Source: Laccaria trichodermophora (taxonomy: Eukaryota > Basidiomycota > Agaricomycetes > Agaricales > Hydnangiaceae). Taken from it: a stretch of DNA of 64,000 bases. How positions within the stretch are numbered: position 1 is the first letter of the stretch; each line of letters begins with the position of its first letter. The translations under genes were made by a program, and so were the position numbers. A model generated the notes under the pieces. The model did no database searches and had not been told where the DNA came from. It saw only the letters and a program-made list of their open reading frames with translations. The stretch covers positions 1,240,001 through 1,304,000 of the forward strand of contig JACTVC010000005.1 in the NCBI GenBank assembly GCA_018417955.1, given 5' to 3'. Below are positions 44,309-55,365 of this stretch, one piece after another.

Positions 44309-46886
44309 ATGTCCTCATCACACTCGTGTTCCAAACACATTGCATCCTCTTCGGTCCCCTATGTTCCTCAGGCGGAAAGCTTAATTCTCCCAGATGGGGC
44401 TGTTGGCGAAGAGGCGGCAGAGTTGTTGAATGAATTCGTCTACCCGAATTACCATCACGATGAAGGTACCATTATTGGGCTGGAGGACGATGACGGAAAC
44501 TCGGATGACAATTTGACTGACAAGAAGGCAGGGAAACTTCCCTGGTGGAAGAAGCCTTCTCCGTGGTGGTGAGTTTCATGTTTAGCTTGGTAGCGTGTTG
44601 CACTGATATTTTTGCGCATGGGGCTTAGGCTTCTAGTCATCATGCCATTTACATCAATAGCCATGTCTGCGACGATGGCCCCAAGGATTGAAATTTACAC
44701 GATCCTCGCATGTAGTGTTCACAAGCCCGATATTTTCAAACAGAGCTTTCCTGGGTTGGAGCTTGGTTTGGTGGAAGAGCGAAGGCAACTCCCCACTCAC
44801 CCCTCTACACAGTTAATTGATCGAATCTATCTCCCCTATCTGACCAACAAATTGGGACAAGCGACCAACGCAAGTGTGCCTACGAAACCTAATTTGTGCG
44901 CCTCAGATCCAGTGGTTCAGGCTGCAGTCGCCAGGCTCACAGCTGGTGCGTTTTCCGACCTCCATTGCACACCCCACATCCGCGTTTTTCGCTATGTTGT
45001 TCCCCGGACGAGCTTCCAGGCTAGAGCCCGTTGTTTACGCTGTCTGGAGTACCAAAGTTTTTGGTTGACGACTCCCTTTCAGTAATCGCAACATGTACGG
45101 GGATCCTGGCCTGTATCACCACTGGATGGTGGGGTTCCGTCAGTCTTCCTTTACATCTTTCACATCTCAAGTTTAATTGCGGAATCAGTTCTCCGACCGA
45201 TATGGTCGATTGCGCGTAATGGGGATATCTGTCTTTGGGCTTTTACTCACCGATTTTAACTTCATCATGGTTGCGTTGTTCTCGAAACGCATTCCTGGGG
45301 GATACTGGTTTCTTACTGTAGGACCCGCAGTCGAGGGATTACTTGGAGGTCAGTTTGGGAATAAGTTTGATAGTTAGTCTTGAACGACCCCTCTGCAGGT
45401 ATGACGAGCGCCACTGCGGCGATGCACGCGTATATGGCGGATACTACTCACGAAGGTTCGAGGTAGGATCGTGACTACTTTATGGAACATCTCTGACGTC
45501 TTCAGGTCGAGAATCTTATCTCTTAGCCTCGGGCTTCTTTTTAGCGGCATAGCCGTGGGGCCTTTGCTAGGTGGACTTTTAACCCGTTTCACTGGAAATG
45601 TCCTTTCTGTGTTCTACGTGGCGACGGCAGTGCACACCGTTTATGCTCTTCTTGTCTGGGTCGCCATTCCGGAATCTCTAACGAAGAAAGATATGGCAGA
45701 GGCGAAAGCAAAGTACAACGAGGAGATGCACGATTTGGCACGTGAACGTGACTTGAATCCAACCGTCGGTTTCCTTGTCAAGCTGAAGCGGATCTTTTCT
45801 TTCCTGAGCCCCTTGACAATCTTCAGACCTGGAATTGAGAGGGCTGAAAAAAATCCTCTGAAAAAACCCAGAAGAAATTGGAATTTGACCCTGATGGCAC
45901 TTGGATATGGAAGCACAGTTTCCGTTATGGTATGTTGCACAGTATTGTGAGTAGCATATATCTAACGTCCTGTGTGTAGGGATCCTATTCATACAAATTC
46001 CAATATGCAGCATCAACGTTTGGGTGGAGTTCAGAGACGGTAGGCAGTTGCAGCGACATTTTCATCTGCGTCTCTGATTTTCTATCCTTCAGCTTGGTTA
46101 TTGGCTCAGCCTTGTTGGCGCCGCTCGAGCTGTCTTTTTGACCCTAGTTTTACCAGGTTTGTTCCAAAGTATCCCTTCTCCAAATCTTTCCATATAGTCT
46201 TTCATCAGTCATCATCAAGCTTTTCAAGCCGAAGCCACTCATTGTTGAATTTTCCCCGGAGCCCGTTGAAGCTCAGCCACTGCTGTCTTTCAATTCAAGT
46301 GGTAGCGGGGCTTCAAGTCCCCGCAGTGGAACGGCTCTACCTACGAAGAAGGAGATCCACTCGCCAGCATTCGACCTTGGGCTCGCGCAGGCGTCCCTTG
46401 TCGTTGAAATCATCTCATACACGTTTATGGCCCTCGCCCCCACACCACTTTCTTTCACTGTATTCGGGATGTTGAGTGCCATGGGCGCTGGGTTCTCTCC
46501 AGCCGTACAGAGCGTTACCTTGGCTATGTATTCCAGAAAAGGTGGCACTGAGGTGGGGAGGTTGTTTGGAGCTCTCAGTGTTGTGCAAGCGTTATGGTAA
46601 GCGGTTTCCTCTGATTAGTGTATGCCACATTGATTTACTCTCTCTATACAGCTCCCAGATTTTAGGACCTTCCCTATACGGACTTGTGTACATGAAGACG
46701 GTGGCCACATTTCCTCGTGCCATATTTGCGATGACTGTTGCAAGTGTCGTCCTTTCATTCGTTCTTTTCAGTCTTGTGAGACTGCCGGATGATCGGCCAT
46801 CTTCCCGCGTTACTAATACCAATGTCGACGCCGAGGAGACGAGAGCAGCCCATTATCAAGAGCGAACTCTTGTCGAGGGCCAATGA
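44309..46886 (+). CDS. MFS transporter 1 (drug:H+ antiporter-like)
   Basis: Major facilitator of about 12 helices; substrate unknown. It starts MSSSHSCSKHIASSS with an acidic cytosolic N-terminus, then KLPWWKKPSPWWLLVIMPFT leading into helix 1. The extracellular loop is long, with CASDPVVQAAVARLTA. The MFS motif A is FSDRYGRLRVMG. Later landmarks are YWFLTVGPAVEG, AAMHAYMADTTHEGSR, LGLLFSGIAVGPLLGGLL, RIFSFLSPLTIF and ITLAMYSRKGG-type sequence, then SQILGPSLYGLVYMKTVATF. There are many GT-AG introns and it ends RTLVEGQ. It resembles the TetA/ZIFL-like branch of DHA1 transporters. A close paralogue follows at 48431. Confidence 0.85.
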
Positions 46887-47308
46887 GCGATAATATGGCA
46901 GGCAGCGCAAAAGCTTATATGTATACCCCCCCATTCTTTACGGTACAGACTATGAATTTCTTACTTGCGGAGCCATGTTGACTATCGTTTTGTTTGCTCT
47001 TACTCCTCATGTGGATGAAATGTACCTTTACTGGTGACTTGAATGCGAAGCAGGCGAACGAGCGGGATCGGTGCAGACATCCAGTGAAGTGAGATAGACT
47101 ACGATTTTGTATGTTTCAGCCTTGGTTTGAACAAAGTCCTGTCTGCCGTTGAGCGTAGGCCTTTGAAATGGTCAATGGCTGTCAATGGTCCACTCCAAAA
47201 GTCACCGGAGGCTTTTACGAGATTTTACCCGGTCCGAGCTCCACGTTGCGGACAACTTAGCAGGGCTCAACCTTATCAAAATTTCAAGCTTGCCATCGCA
47301 GAACGGAA
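46887..47308. other. No gene seen
   Basis: Spacer between MFS 1 and HYPK. A C-run lies near 46926. No coding signal is recognisable. Confidence 0.5.
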
Positions 47309-47713
47309 ATGTCTCGGAGCAATGGACGACCAGAACCTGAGGTCATCGTGAACGTAAGTCCGTTGCTAAACTACCATATGCCACTAGACTGACTCTAACG
47401 GTCACTGATAAGTAGTATGCCGATGGCTTTTCGTATTCCAAAGGCAAAATGGAAGAGGCTTTGCGTGCTTGTGGCATTCTCGACAAAGCACCCACGAAAG
47501 CTGTCAAGGATCCCACTGCTGCTGCCTTGAAGAGGGACGACATCGATCTCATCGTGCGTACAATGCTTCAGTTTTTATAGTCATGATGATAGGCGTTTTG
47601 GCTAGGTCCACGAATTTGAGATCACTCGAGCTCAGGCGGAAAGAGTTCTAACAGAAAATGGAGGGGATGTGGGCAAGGCGCTTTCGTCCCTTGTTTCTCC
47701 TTCGCCGTTGTGA
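47309..47713 (+). CDS. HYPK: HYPK homologue (NatA regulator with UBA-like domain)
   Basis: Small three-exon gene of about 96 residues. Exon 1 is MSRSNGRPEPEVIVN. Exon 2 (from about 47415) is YADGFSYSKGKMEEALRACG ... AAALKRDDIDLI. Exon 3 is VHEFEITRAQAERVLTENGG DVGKALSSLV. The C-terminal pattern (K+DDhxLIVxEhEIxRxxAERxLxExGGDhxxAL) is the HYPK UBA-like domain. In other organisms HYPK binds the NatA N-terminal acetyltransferase (NAA10/NAA15) and ribosomes. It sits between two paralogous MFS genes but is unrelated to them. The introns are GT-AG with good donors. It is easily missed because no exon is long. Confidence 0.85.
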
Positions 47714-48430
47714 CACTCCAAAATGCGTCAGTAAAAGTAGACTGGTCAGGAATTTAGGTGAATATTTAGCCCGTTGATCTTATGTTTTTATCGTTGACGA
47801 TTGATTTGTGTAGCCTCTGGCATAACAACGACCCTCCATTTACACCCAAGTCGTAGCATTGCGCCTTCAAGTTTCGGGATCTACTACTTCCTTCCTATTG
47901 CTCGATCCTATGCTCGATCCCCTTTCTATGTTTCTTAGCCTAGAATGACCAGCCGATTTTGCCAGCTCTAACCGACTGTGCTCTTGGTTGTAAAGCTCAA
48001 TAACTTTGCGGTGAGATCGTCTTCTGGGGTGTAGGGCGAAAAATGGACGGACGGTTCACAGTTTTGTTGACGCTCCTACAGCTTACTTTTTCTTCATTTT
48101 CTCTCGCAAGTTTTGGTGTTGGCGAAGCCTATGAGTAAAGTAGATTGCTTTTTCCTATAGCTATCTTCCGCCGACGGTAGGACACTTCCAAGTTGACTGT
48201 CACCAACGTAGGAGATAAGTAGGATATCCGCATCCGGATTTGATCAATATTCTTCTCAGCCCTAACCACCATGACGTTTCAACCTTATCTTCTTTTCGAT
48301 TTAGACTTCCCCTCTTCTCTACCTCAATCCAGCCCCCCTGTAAATTGCGAGGAACGGCCGTGGTTGCACAGTGTCCGCACTGCACTCGCGTTCTAAACAC
48401 ACCAAGTCTTCTTCCAATCCCTACACTCCG
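47714..48430. other. No gene; region upstream of MFS 2
   Basis: Includes a stretch (about 48345-48430) that aligns with the 5' coding start of MFS 1 but has GTG (48371) where MFS 1 has its ATG. Upstream of that I see nothing recognisable. Confidence 0.5.
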
Positions 48431-50899
48431 ATGGCAGAGAGTTTGACTCTCGCATATGGGGCTGTTGACGAAGAGGCAACAGAGTTTTTTGCCCACCCAT
48501 TTCACGATCAATACGAAGGTGGCGATGTCGGAAACTCGGATGACGCTTCAACGGAGATCAAGGCGAGGAAACTCCCCTGGTGGAAAACGCCTTCTCCGTG
48601 GTGGTGAGTCTCGTATTGTCATGAGGGAACGGCGTACATCCACTAAATGTTGGCTTGTTAAGGCTTTTAACCATTCTCCCATTCACGTCGATAGCTATGT
48701 CTGCGATGATGGCCCCAAGGATCGAAATCTACACGACACTCGCGTGCAGGGTGCACAAGCCCGATATTTTCGAGCAGAGCTTTCCAGGGCTTGGTTTCGT
48801 AGGCACATCTGGGGTTTTTGGCCAACTCCCTCACAGCAATTCGCCTGGAGTGTTGACTGATCAAATCTACCGCCCACGCTTGACTGACAATTCGGCTCAG
48901 ACAACTAGCGAAAATCCGGCCACGAAACCTAACCGGTGCGCATCGGATCCAGTTGTCCAGGCTGCAGTAGCCAAACTCACAGCTGGTGCGTTTCCGATCT
49001 TTATTCCGAACGCGTATTGTCCTTTCTGCTGGTTTTGGTGTTTGACATAACAAGTGTTGTTGGTCAATGCTATTTATTAGTGCCAGCCGTTCTCTTCGGA
49101 TGGATCGTAACTTGAAAAGGCCTCATGCATCCTTCTTCTAGTAATTGAAGCCTTTACCGGGATTCTGTCTTGTATAACGGCAGGATGGTGGGGTGCTGTG
49201 AGTGTCCCTTTACGGAAATTGTCGACAGCTCAAACTGAATGGCGTACAGTTTTCTGACCGACATGGTCGATTGACCATAATGGGAATAACCGTCTTTGGG
49301 CTTTTACTCACGGATTTCAACTTTATCATGGTTGCGCTGTTCCCGAACCGCATTCCAGGTGGATATTGGTTCCTTACTGTGGGACCTGCCGTCGAAGGGT
49401 CACTCGGAGGTCAGTCGTTTGTGACCTAGTTTGAGACTCTGGCTCGAACAATCCTCCGCAGGTGTGACCAGCGCCATTGCGGCCATGCACGCGTATTTGG
49501 CGGACACTACTGATGAAGGCTCCAGGTAGGAGCTTGACTGCTTCATGAGACATATCTGACATTTATAGGTCGAGGATTCTAAGTCTGAACCTCGGGCTTC
49601 TTTTCACTGGCATGGCTGTTGGACCAATGGCGGGTGGACTGCTGATCCGCTTCACTGGATATACCCTCTCTGTCTTCTACGTGGCATTCGCAATACACAT
49701 CATTTACGCTTTCCTCATCTGGGTCGTCGTTCCAGAATCGGTTTCGAAGAAAGACATGGACACTGCGAAAGTCAAGTACAACGAGGAAATGGGGAATTCG
49801 GCTCGGGAACGGGAATCGGAAACGAGTGTCGTGTTTCTTGACAGATTAAAGCGGATTTTCTCTTTCCTCAGCCCCTTGACGATTTTCATGCCCGAAATTG
49901 AAAAGTCCGAAGGAGGGAAACCCAGACGAAATTGGAATTTGGCACTGATGGCAATTGGATACGGCAGCACCATATCTGTTATGGTATGTTGCGTCAGATG
50001 AAAGACAACTGTCTGTCTAATAACGTTGTATAGGGATCATACTCGTTCAAATTCCAATATGCTGCTTCAGCGTTTGGGTGGAGTTCGGAGACGGTAGGGA
50101 GTCGTAGCAACATCTGTCCCTGCCTGTCTTATCTCCCTGCCTCCAGATCGGCTATTGGCTTAGTCTTGTTGGCGCTGCTCGGGCTGTCTTTTTGACCTTC
50201 CTGTTGCCGGGTATGTTTCAAAGCCTCTTTCTTTTCCAATCATTGAATATGTTCCTTTATCAGTCATCATCAAATTGTTCAAGCCTAAACCGCTCATTGT
50301 GGAGTTCCACTCCAATTCCGCTGAGGCTCAGCCACTGCTGTCTTCCGAATCAGGTAGTAGCGGAGTGTCAAGACCCCCCATCAGGAAGACGATCCACTCG
50401 CCAGCGTTTGACCTTGGCCTCGCTCAAGCGTCCTTGCTCATTGAAATAATCTCATACTTGTTTATGGGGCTCGCACCCACACCAGTTTCTTTCACCGTGT
50501 TTGGGATGCTTAGTGCCATAGGCAGTGGATTCTCTCCAGCTGTACAGAGCGTTACCTTGGCTATGTATTCCAGAAAAGGTGGCGTTGAGGTGGGGAGGTT
50601 GTTTGGCGCTCTCAGCGTCGTACAAGCATTGTGGTGAGTTGGTTCCTTAAGTTCTGGTTGCTGTATCACCTTCAACCTACTCTCGCTGCAGCTCGCAAAT
50701 TATAGGGCCTTCACTATATGGATATGTGTACATGAGGACTGTGGCGACCTTCCCTCGTGCCATCTTCTTCATGACCGTTGCGAGCGTCGTGTTTTCGTTC
50801 TTCCTTTTCAGTCTTGTGAGGTTGCCGCGGGATACACCACCACCTCCGAGTATTACCTATACCGACGTCGACGCCGAAGAACCGGAGACGCCTCGTTGA
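48431..50899 (+). CDS. MFS transporter 2 (paralogue of MFS 1)
   Basis: Exon by exon it matches MFS 1: KLPWWKTPSPWW, then LLTILPFTSIAMSAMMAPRI, CASDPVVQAAVAKLTA, VIEAFTGILSCITAGWWGA and FSDRHGRLTIMG (motif A, His for Tyr). FTGMAVGPMAGGLLIRF, LKRIFSFLSPLTIFMPE and SPAVQSVTLAMYSRKGG follow, ending in YVYMRTVATFPRAIF. The stop is TGA at 50897. Where MFS 1 starts with ATG-TCC, this gene has GTG-TCC at 48371. The first in-frame ATG is 20 codons later (MAESLTLAYGAVDEEATEF), so the cytosolic N-terminus is probably shorter. No break is seen in the membrane part. Confidence 0.83.
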
Positions 50900-52702
50900 G
50901 AGTGTCAAAACACACGGTGCAGTGCAGAAAACCCATGCGGAAACTACATAGCAAGGGGTGAAGACGATCATATATAGGCTATCTCTGGCGTGGAGAAGAT
51001 ATCACACGTAACACTACCCTTAGACTTTGTGCCGCTTTACCAATGTTCAAGCAGCTGCGACCTGCGTCTTGTTGCTCCCTTTGTCTTGAACCAAAATAAC
51101 CCGCCAATTTCTCTTGCTACATTTTAGAGGTTCAACACACGACTTGGCATACCCGAAAACAGAAAGACCGGGCGCCGAAAGGTGGTGCGCAGTATGAACG
51201 ATAAGATAGCATCATTGTCGGGCACAATTCTTTTCGCATTTCTTCGGAATTCTTTGTGTTTCAAGGACTGCTTCCCCGAATCGATTTCGGCGTACTTCGA
51301 CCTTGGTATATAATTTGCGGACAATGGAAAAAAAACTGCCTTTTGTGCAAATTCATTTGAGGATTAAATACTTTCGTGAACAGAGATGCGGGCATGGAGG
51401 GAGGGATGGGAATTGTCGGATGTTGAATTGGCAACCCCGAACGGCATTATCCGACAGTACATAAACCGCGCGTCTATTTTTTTCCTTCTTTCAACGGCGT
51501 CCAAATTACTATCCTGTCCTCCGCCTCTTTCTGGCAGCTCACTCGTGTGCACAAGGATGGATGGTCCAGACAAACGTCGAAGAGGGACTCGCATATACGA
51601 GGGAATTCTCAAAAACAATCTTTGCTGATTGCTCTTCCCTCTGGTTGAGGGGCTAGGACGCAGGATCACCTGGAGCTTTTCTACATCCCCTTCTATTTGT
51701 TCTACCAGTGTGCAATACCATTGTTTTTTGATGCGTCAAGGCTGTTATATCATCGAATCTGTGAGTTTTATCTTCTTCGTTTTGGTTTGTGTTGAGAGTG
51801 GGCCGACGACGAAAAACCTGGTAAAGGAACGCACCCCGTTCTTCTACGGAGGGATCCTACTTTGGATGGGCATCTTGCTCTCCCCGCGGGTCATCATGGC
51901 ACGCGGTGGAAAACGGGCTTGATGGGTTGGGTGCGGATGGAGAATTAAAGGCGAGGCTGAGGCTCACTCTATTGCCAACTCTTCCATCTTGTTGAGGTTG
52001 GACACGCGCTCATTTGTTCTTCTCTTAGGATCGACGGTCGTGCGTTGTAAGTAGACACATGTTGGTACATAGAAGAAATTGTGAGCCTTGAGGTAAAAGG
52101 TACTTGTGATATCGAACGAGTTATTTTAGGCTCTTCAATACAAGATTGTGTGGCGTCGTGACCTTTTTTCAGGGCAATCGCGTGCTTTGACCGCATGAGA
52201 GAGAACATCGTGCAGATTCGTCTTATCGTGGGCGGTCTGCTGCTGCTTCTGCCTCGGCCAAAGCGCTGTGGCTGCTCTCTGACTCACTCACGTTCGAGGC
52301 ATAAAATATATGAATCACAGTTCTCCTCTCTCTCCCCCTTCACATTGCAAACGTTCTTGCCAAGGCTACGATCAAAGTCAGGGCTGAGCAAATTCCGATC
52401 ACACAGTGTGGGAACGCGCTAACGAATTTCCGGTCGAATTCTGGTGGGATTTGTTGTCGAAAAATGTGACCAAACGTTGGATTGATTCTTCGACCACTGA
52501 CTGTCCGGCCACAATTGGACCACAACGTCGAGTTCCTCCTCGACATTTCTTCGAAACGACGACGACCCACTTTAACTTCGTTCTCGCCCCTTATAATACT
52601 TTACACCTGCCCATTAGTATATTCTCTGTACGTCCTTCTAGCTTGATTTCCTCTCTCTCTCCTTCTCTTACATGCTTTTCAGTTTTCAAAATCAACACCC
52701 CT
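50900..52702. other. 1.8-kb stretch without a recognised gene
   Basis: Short open frames occur on both strands (for example 51364-51669 minus and 51629-51922 plus) but none resembles a known protein. The last ~380 bases are pyrimidine-rich (ctctctctccccctt and similar) and lead into the nucleotide-sugar transporter; they probably form its promoter and 5' leader. An unannotated lncRNA or small gene cannot be excluded. Confidence 0.4.
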
Positions 52703-54411
52703 ATGGCTCAACCCAGAACACACCCAAGAGTTTCTTCGGTCAATATCTCCGCCGCCTCTTCGTCGTCTCCTTCCCCGGAGATGTACCACAGACCCCTGCC
52801 CACCGTTCGCTCTTCATCATCCCTATCGGCCAGCGTCGTCTCAAGTAAAACTTCAAGTCCGCGCTCGTCGCCTCTACTTCCTTCCGCGACCGTTAGCTAT
52901 GCAGAGAAATATCCCGTCAATGGTTCCGCAGTCAATGGAGCACTGCAACAACTAGATAACCAAGCTCAACCAACCATATGTGGCATGCCGTTAAAATACG
53001 TATCGTACGTCCTTTCCTCATTTTTCATTTCTCCTCGAGGGCTTAATAGCGCTTTAGACTGGTGACTCTGGCAGTCCAAAACGCTGCTCTATCAATCGTG
53101 ATGCATTACTCTCGCGTATCAACGACGCCAGCCCTCGCTTACTCGCCCGCATCAGCCGTGCTCCTGAACGAACTGCTCAAGGGTTCAATATCCTTCATCA
53201 TTGCGCTTACGCGGGCTCCTATCTTCAGCGACCACCAGTCAACGCGCCATCGGAAGTCCATTTGGAGCAGCATATATCTTTGGACGGTAGCATTCGGGGA
53301 AGTGTGTTCAGAGGTGTTCAGCCCGGACTGTTGGAAGTTGTCAATCCCCGCCATTCTCTACGTGGTCCAAAACTCGCTCCAATTCGTTGCCATCAGCAAT
53401 CTCCCCGTCGCTTCCTTCCAGGTGACGTACCAAATGAAGATTCTCACCACGGCGGCCTTCTCCGTGGCACTCTTGCGGAGAAAATTGAGCACCACAAAAT
53501 GGCTGTCCTTGTTCTTTTTGGCGATTGGTGTCGGCATTGTGCAAATCCAGACGTCTTCCAGTCATGTCCCAAAGCCCACAGCCGTTGGTAGCGCACATGA
53601 GTACCATGTTCATGTTATGAGTCCTCTCAAAGGTTTTGGTGCGGTCACTGCTGCATGTTTCACCTCGGGGTTGGCTGGCGTGTACTTTGAGATGGTGTTG
53701 AAGGGTTCCAAGGCTGACTTGTGGGTTCGGAACGTCCAACTATCACTCTTTTCCCTTCTTCCCGCCTTCCTACCCATCCTGTACACACCTGTACCCCCGA
53801 ACTCTCGCGGCTTTTTTATGGACCTATTCCGCAACTTTGGTGGATGGGCATGGGCTACGGTCGCCATTCAAGTTTTCGGCGGGCTTGTCACGGCCGTGGT
53901 CATCAAGTACTCGGATAACATTTTGAAAGGGTTCGCGACGAGTCTGTCGATCGTTCTATCATTCCTCGCGTCAGTGGCCTTGTTCGACTTCCACATCACG
54001 CCTTCTTTCATCATCGGAGCGTCTACCGTGCTCGGGTCAACGTGGATGTACAATCAACCTGCGGGGAAGGAGCCAGTTTCCATTTTGCTAACTGGGACAG
54101 GATCAGGCAAGTCAACGCCATTCCCTGGCGCCCCTGTTTCCCCAGACGCGCCGATTCTAGGCCAATTCACGCGTAAACAGCCTTCGCCATTGGGAAGCCC
54201 TCGGGCGCTGGTGAATTCATTTGGTTTGGGGCAGGAAAAAACAGAGTCGGAGCATGGGTACTTTTCAGAAACGCTTGACACGCCAAAGTACCATGAAGCA
54301 CCCTATGGATCGCCGTACCCATCGAGACCTCCGTCAAGGATCCCTTCGCGTGCACCTAGTCCGCGGATCCCGACTAGCCCACTGTATTCGGAGAGAAGCA
54401 ATCCGCTATAG
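52703..54411 (+). CDS. Golgi nucleotide-sugar transporter (SLC35A-like)
   Basis: Imports a nucleotide sugar (UDP-galactose, UDP-GlcNAc or CMP-sialic-acid-like family) into the Golgi. A Ser-rich cytosolic N-terminus of about 95 residues precedes helix 1 (YVSLVTLAVQNAALSIVMHY). Family landmarks are SRVSTTPALAYSPASAVLLN, LKGSISFIIAL and LYVVQNSLQFVAISNL. They continue with ASFQVTYQMKILTTAAFSV, LTSGLAGVYFE-like FTSGLAGVYFEMVLKGSKAD, and YSDNILKGFATSLSIVLSF. The C-terminal tail is long, Pro/Ser-rich and cytosolic (SRPPSRIPSRAPSPRIPTSP). There are two exons, with a GT-AG intron inside the helix-1 codons (YVS/L). The exact substrate is not predictable from these motifs. Confidence 0.9.
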
Positions 54412-55365
54412 TGTGCAGGTCCCCCCTCTTCCTTTTGGGCGCCTCGTGAAACTTTTTGCTTCGCTAGACTGCGTGGGGCTGACGACGATATGATTATTAT
54501 GTTTCAAAGGTACTATGACCGCAAGCCACTCTTTTGGCTTGTCGCTTTCGCCGGCAAAAAAACGGCTCCTTGACGATATTTTTTTTCGACACCCCCCGGC
54601 GACCCTAACGGAGGGATTTGGATTATCTTTCTTCTCTTTTTTATTTTATTTTTGCTTTCATTATCACTACCTCATACAACTAGTAAAACGAATGATACTT
54701 TCAACTTTTTTTACCTGAACCCTCATCACAGAACCATGAACCACCCCATCATCTCCTTCCCTACTTTCCTTTTTTTCCCGCCCCATCCTCGTCTTTTATT
54801 TGTCTGGCCCTCTCCTCCTCCTTCATTTGCATCTCCCCCCTGCCTGATTCACCTCAATTCATCTCTTGATACCCACAGGTTTGATTTGGTTACCCCTCTT
54901 CCCTCTAATCTCATTACCTTCCGTAGACAATGGCCAACGCACAAGAACTCGCTTTTACACAAATGCGTTGGGCCAACGACATTTGAGACGAGTTATATCC
55001 TGACGTTTTTATTTCATTTTGCGGTCTCTCTCTTTGTTCCTGCATGCGTCTCCACTAGCACCTCATACCTCCACCATACCTTCCACCTCAACCTCCTCCC
55101 ATGCAGCAGACCCCGTTTCTCAATTTTTTTTTATCTACCCCAACCTATCTACCTAGAGTAAAGTCTGTCAGCGACACTTTTGTAATTAGCTTGTTATTGG
55201 GTTCAATGTTGGAATTTTAAAGTCAATCATCTCTCTGGATGGCATTTATAACATCGCTTGAATGTCTTTTTGGAGCTCAGAGATCAGAAGATTCAAAATT
55301 GCGTACATGGTAGTAGTACAGGGTCCAAAAAATGTAGAATTGACGAACTCCAAAGCTCTCCACGA
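54412..55365. other. Convergent 3' region, no gene
   Basis: Lies between two convergent genes. It is strongly pyrimidine-rich on the plus strand (many T and C runs, for example near 54640 and 55120). An open frame at 54652-55161 translates to low-complexity Pro/Leu/His/Ser sequence without any domain. I read this as untranslated and intergenic DNA. Confidence 0.5.

Noticed and set aside
52406..52702. N-terminal extension of the nucleotide-sugar transporter by 99 codons
   Set aside because: The extension reads through a pyrimidine-rich promoter or leader region and lacks family similarity. The ATG at 52703 starts the Ser-rich N-terminus.
54652..55161. A 169-codon plus-strand frame 3' of the nucleotide-sugar transporter
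   Set aside because: Low-complexity Pro/Leu/His/Ser translation of a pyrimidine-rich region between convergent genes. No domain, no introns, no conserved motif.
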